A stretch of DNA of 64,000 nucleotides from Bacteroidia bacterium (GTDB lineage Bacteria; Bacteroidota; Bacteroidia; Bacteroidales; Prolixibacteraceae): NCBI GenBank assembly GCA_025358395.1, contig JANYJT010000030.1:1-64000 (forward strand), in the 5' to 3' direction. The translations under genes and the position numbers were made by a program. Of the stretch, positions 47,101 to 53,100 are shown one piece after another. The notes beneath the pieces were generated by a model that saw only the letters and a program-made list of their open reading frames with translations, did no database searches and was not told where the DNA came from. Numbering within the stretch: the stretch's first letter is position 1; each line of letters starts with the position of its first letter.

Positions 47101-50100
47101 AAGGCCGCATCCATCAAAGGCGGATACAAGAAATAATCCGATGCCAAATCAAGGTCCTCTTCAGGAACATTTAATTCTGCCAAAATCTCTGAATCATTCC
47201 AATAAAGCCTCTTCAGGCAATTCCATTTCTTGCTTACCCGGACAATCTCTTCATTGGTTAAATCCTCTTCTTTGGGAAGAATTTCGCGCGAATTAACAGT
47301 ACGAGTCTTTATTGCAGAAACATCAATCGCTTCAATTTCATCCACGCCCTTGCCTATCCTGAATTTTGCATAAGCCCGCCAATTGTTGTCATTTAATTTT
47401 GATTGTACTTCAACATTCAGATCATCCCCTACTCTGTTAACAGTTGTAAGCACCTCTAAATCATTTCCTTCCTCTATTGTTAAAGGATGCAGCAAATAGA
47501 AATCTTCAAACTGCAATCGTGGACTCCCAAAATGATTTATTCCTGCTTCGTAGGCCATTTGAAGATAAGATGCCCCAACCAGCGTTGCCATGCCCATCAC
47601 CCGGTGTTCATTCAGTAACCAGTTGCCTTCATTTAAAGTCGTAGCATAAATGACCGCTGAAGGCGTATCAATGAGACAATTATTCAAAAATACTCCATCA
47701 TATTTTTGACCATAGGAGCTGGTCTGATGGACGGAAACCTTCTTCGTATCGTTCAACTTCACCCAGCATCTTTTCTTTTCAAACGGATAGCCCGGAAGCG
47801 ATATTTTTGAAGGTTCCGGATCGCGGTAAAACTCCTCCCATAAAATCTCACATCCTTTTACATAGGATTGAGCAATGCTTTTGAGGAGTTCCTTGTCCGG
47901 AGAATTGGCTTTTATCTCGGCATTGATCTTAAAGCTAAGATCATGAAGATCGTTTTCAGTTATTTCTCCGGAAGTCAGCTCCTTCTTGTTTGAGGCAACA
48001 GATTTCGAATAATGATAGAAGATTCCTTCTGCCTCGACTGAACAAAAATCCATCTCCAACAATTGGGAAATTTTCCTAATCAGTTCCGCGATATCTTCAA
48101 AGATGATGGCAATTCTGTACGAATGGTGACCCCGTCCGGTGGCAAGTGTGTAACAAATGTTTTCAGGTGCAGTATCCATATGCTGGTAAAGAGCATGTTT
48201 TATTTTTCTGGCATAGTCGACCAGAACACCTTTGCTACGCGAGGAGATCGTGCATAAATAGGGTCCTTTCACCTTCTCAGAAACAATGCTTTGCGATGGT
48301 GCTTCTTCCAGCACCACATGGCAGTTTGTTCCGCTTAATCCGAAGGAACTGACACCGCACCGAAGAGGCATTCCTGTCGTTTCCCAATCTTTCAGGTCCG
48401 TGTTTACAAAAGCGGCACTCCCTTCAAAATTGATATTGCGGTTAGGTGTTTTAAAATGTACCATCGGGGTAAGCTGTCTGTGCTTTAAGCTCAACACAGC
48501 TTTCAGAAATCCGGCCAGGCCTGCGGCCGTATCCAGGTGACCAATATTTGCTTTCACCGCACCGATTGCACAAATCCCCCTTTCAGAGGTGTATCGTTGA
48601 AATGCCTTTGTTATGCCATCTATTTCTATCGGATCGCCAAGCTTCGTGGCCGTTCCATGCGTTTCGATGAAACTGACAGTCGTCGGATCAATGCCGGCAT
48701 CCAGCCAGGCATTTTCAATGGCATCGGCCTGCGCCCCGGCATTGGGCGCGGTGATCCCGTTGGAATTGCCATCCTGGTTGATTTCGCTGCCCTTGATGAC
48801 CGCATAAATGTTGTCACAATCTCTTAAGGCATGCTCAAGCGGTTTAATGAAAATGGCTATGATGCCTTCGCCTGCACCTGTTCCATTGGCCGAATCGTCA
48901 AAACTATGTGCACGCGAATCAGAAGAATCAATTTCGATTCTTGTATCAGAATCAAATGGAAGAAGGTGTAGTTTTACTCCTCCGACAAGGGCAGAATCAA
49001 TCTTCCCTTCTCTTAGCGACTGGCATGCCAGATGCAAAGCCACGAGTGATGAGGAACATGCGGAGTCGACCAGCAATGCCGGCCCCTTCAAGTTGAGGTG
49101 ATAGGACAATCTGCCGGCCAGGATGGATGGTGTCTGCGCCACGAGAAGAAGATTCGGATCACGGTTGTCTGAATGCTCAATGAATCTTGCATATTCCCCC
49201 AGATGATCGCTTGCGCCAATAAATATACCCGTCCGGCTGCCTGACAATTTGTTCCCGCCATAACCGGCATCTTCCAGCGCGTGGCAGGCAGTTTCCATAA
49301 ACATTCGCTGCCCCGGGTCAATCAATGAGGCTTCACTTGGCGACAATTTAAAGAAGCCATGGTCGAATTTATCAACTTCAGGCAGATAGCAGTATTCCCT
49401 GAATTTTAATGCATCCGGCTTAACGCCGTATTTTTCGGCGAGCGCCTTAATGTCCGGAATTCTTGATGAAGGCATCCCGCCAATAAAATCAACACCCATA
49501 CACAAGTCCTTCCAAAATTCATCGGGTGTCTCACAGTCGCCAATTCTCGATGCCATACCCACAACGGCCATATCATGCAGTCTCATACTGCTTTCGGCCA
49601 ACTCAACACCTGATTTAACCGTTTCCGGGGATACCTCCATCTTTTGGGAAATAAACCCGGCTTGTTCCGAAATTTTGCTCTTGGAAAACAGATCTGTTAA
49701 CTCGAGCACATCCGGATACAAAGCATTTATTTTGCCGTAAAGTTTAACGAGCAGGATTGAATTGCCGCCGAGATCGAAGAAATTATCATGGATACTGATA
49801 CTCTCTGTCGACAATACCTCTTGCCACAATTCGAGCAAAGAGACCTCAACTTCTGAGACCGGCTTTGCAAAGATGGCTCCTGATGCAATGTTCTGAATGG
49901 CTGGGGGAAGTGATTTTTTGTCCAGCTTACCATTTGGAGTGAGCGGAATCTTTTCAATCTGAATAAAATGAGAGGGGATCATGTAATCAGGCAACGTAGC
50001 CAAAAGGAAGCTTTTGAGCTTGCTGATCATCAGGTCATTGTCAGAAACGAGGTAGGCTGCCAGTTCTTTTGTCCCCTCCTTGTCATTGGCCACCACAACG

Positions 50101-53100
50101 GCATCCACAATCCCGGGATATTGCCGCAATTGCAACTCAATTTCTGTCATCTCGACACGGAAGCCACGAATCTGAACCTGGTTGTCGCACCGGTCGAGGT
50201 ATTCCATCGTCCCATCATAAATCCATCGGGCAATGTCGCCGCTTTTATACAGTATTTCGGCGGGATCATAAGGATTCGGAATAAATCTCTCCGCGGTTAA
50301 TTCCGGCCGATTCAAATAACCCTTACTCAATCCGGTGCCGGCCACATAAATTTCGCCATAGATGCCAATTGGTGTCAGCATCCGCTGATTGTCTAAAATG
50401 TAGACTTTCGTTTCAGGAAGCGGAACGCCAACATTGCTGCTTCCATCGGCATTGACAATCTCCTCCTCCGTGATAAGGTGATAGGTTACGTGAATCGTCG
50501 TTTCCGTGATTCCATACATATTTACCAGCTTAACTTTCCCCGGCGGATACGCTTTGATCCAATTTGCCAGTTTCGCCGGATTCAGTTTTTCACCACCGAA
50601 AATCACATAACGAATGCTAAGGGTTTTTCTGAATTTGCTTTCGAGAGCCGTATCGATGAACTTGTAAAAAGCTCCTGGAGTCTGGGTCAGGATTGTTATA
50701 CCATGGTCATGTACAAGCCGCACAAAGGCGGAAATATCCCTGACTTCACTCCTGTCAGGAACGATAATTTTCCCTCCGAATAAAAAGGCTCCGTACATTT
50801 CCCACACCGACAAATCGAAACAATAGGAATGCGCCATGATCCAAACATCGGAAGAGTTAAAATCGTAATTACACTTTTCGTTGATAAACAATCGCACCAG
50901 ATTCCGGTGACTGATTGGACAGCCTTTGGGTTTTCCGGTCGAGCCGGATGTAAAAATGATGTAGGCAGTCGTATCCGGATTTGAATTAATGCCAACTGGA
51001 TTTGACTCATCCAACCCATATTTTCCTGGCAACTCATCAAAATCAAGGATGGTGCATTCAACGCCGGTTTCTTCAACTAGCCGGTTTAAGCGGCCTGCAT
51101 GTTCATTCTGTGTGATAAATATATTCGTCTTGCTATCCGACAAAATATGCTTGATCCTTTCATCCGGATACTCCGAATCAATCGGAACATAGGCTCCGCC
51201 GGCCTTTAAGATTGCCAGAAGAATAACGATCGTATTATCGGAAGGAGGAACCAGGACTCCAATGGCTTCACCTGAGGAAATAGTGAAATTTTCTAATAGA
51301 AAATGGGCCAGGATATTGGTCCGGCGATTCAGCTCAGCATAGGTCAATACCTTCTCCTTGTAAACAACTGCAGGGTTGGAAGGATATTGATCAACCGTTG
51401 CCTCCACCAGCTGAACGATCGTTTTGTCGTGGGGATAGGCCGCCGATGTGTCATTGTAATTCCTCAATAGGTTTTCCTGCTCCTCTTTGCCAATCACGTT
51501 AATGGCAAGGAGTTCCTGAGCCGGATTAACCATCACGGTTTCTAACAATACAAACAAATGAGACGCTATCTGATCGATCCGTTCCTTTTTATACAATTGG
51601 GTATTGTACTCAATCAGAAGATCTAAATTTTCGCCCGTGTCACTGAAATTAAAGGTCAGATCGAACTTGCTCATGTTCATTGGAATCTGATATGACTCGA
51701 TCCGCTTAAACACTTCACGATAGGAAATGTCAAAATTCTGCAAAACAACCATCACATCAAACAAGGGAGAGCGGCTGGTATCCCGGGGCAGTTTTATCTC
51801 CTCAACAAGCTTGTCAAACGGATACATCTGATGCGTATATCCGTCAGTTGCTGTCCGCTTAACTTCTGCCAATAATTCCGCGAAAGTTTTTTGAGGACTA
51901 ACGTGATCCCTCAGGGCCAGTGTATTGACGTAATAGCCGATCTGATTTTCAAGGTCGGGATGATCCCTCCCTGCCACCGGTGTGCCAATGATGATGTCCT
52001 CCTTACCCGAATATTTATTCAGCAAGACTTTTATGGCGGCAACCAGCGTCATGAACAAACTGCTTCGCTTCTCAATATTAAAGGTATCCAAATTCTTCTT
52101 CATCTCTTTTGAAAAAGAATAATAATTGGAATTTCCCTGATAGGTTTTAACCACAGGGCGTCTGAAATCTGTCGGAATGTCTAATGGCGTAATTTCTCCC
52201 TTGAGCTTTTCCAGCCAATAGGCTCTGTCTGCATTACTTTCAGGATTATTTATTCGCTCATTCAACCAGTAGGAATAATCCTTGTATTGAATCTGAGGCA
52301 TAACAACAGGACTTTCTGCCTTTTCTAACCTCCTTTTATAGCCTCCGAACAACTCGTCGACCATGATATTCAATGACCATCCATCGCAGATAATGTGATG
52401 GATGTTGAGGAAAAGCACCTGTTTGCGCGCCGCTGTTTTAACGACGGCCAATCGAACCAAAGGATATTCGGATAAGATGAATGGCCGGTGCGCCTCAGCA
52501 ACCACATAGTCTAAAGTCGACTTTCCCGGATCGCTTTCTCCTGAAAAATCCTGAAAACTGACCGGAATTTGCAACCCACTGACGATCTTCTGGTATGGAT
52601 CTCCGTTCTCTTCAATAAATATTGTCCTGAGCGATTCATGCTTCTGAACCATCTCATCAAATGCCTGCTGCAGTGCATCAGGATCTATCTCTTCATAGAT
52701 GGTTACTGCCAGCGGAATATTGTAGGTCGATTTCGACTTTTCAATCTTGTCAAGCACCCAGAGCCTTTTTTGGGCATGGGACAAAAGATAATATGACGCT
52801 TCAGGGATGACAGGAATGACGCCAAGCGATTCCCGCTTTTTGTTTCGTATGATCTCCTCCAGGGACTGAATAGTTGGATTGCTGAAAAATTCCTTAAGGT
52901 TTACTTTTACCGACAACTCTTTTTGAATCGCTGAAACCGCCCTGATGGCCTTTAAGCTGTGCCCACCAAGTACGAAAAAATTATCCGATGCAGATATATT
53001 TTGGACATTCAAAATAGTTTCGAAAATCTTTTCTAATTTTCTGACTATCTGAGATATGGAATCAGAAATCCTTTCGATCTGTGCAGAATTGATTTCCGGC

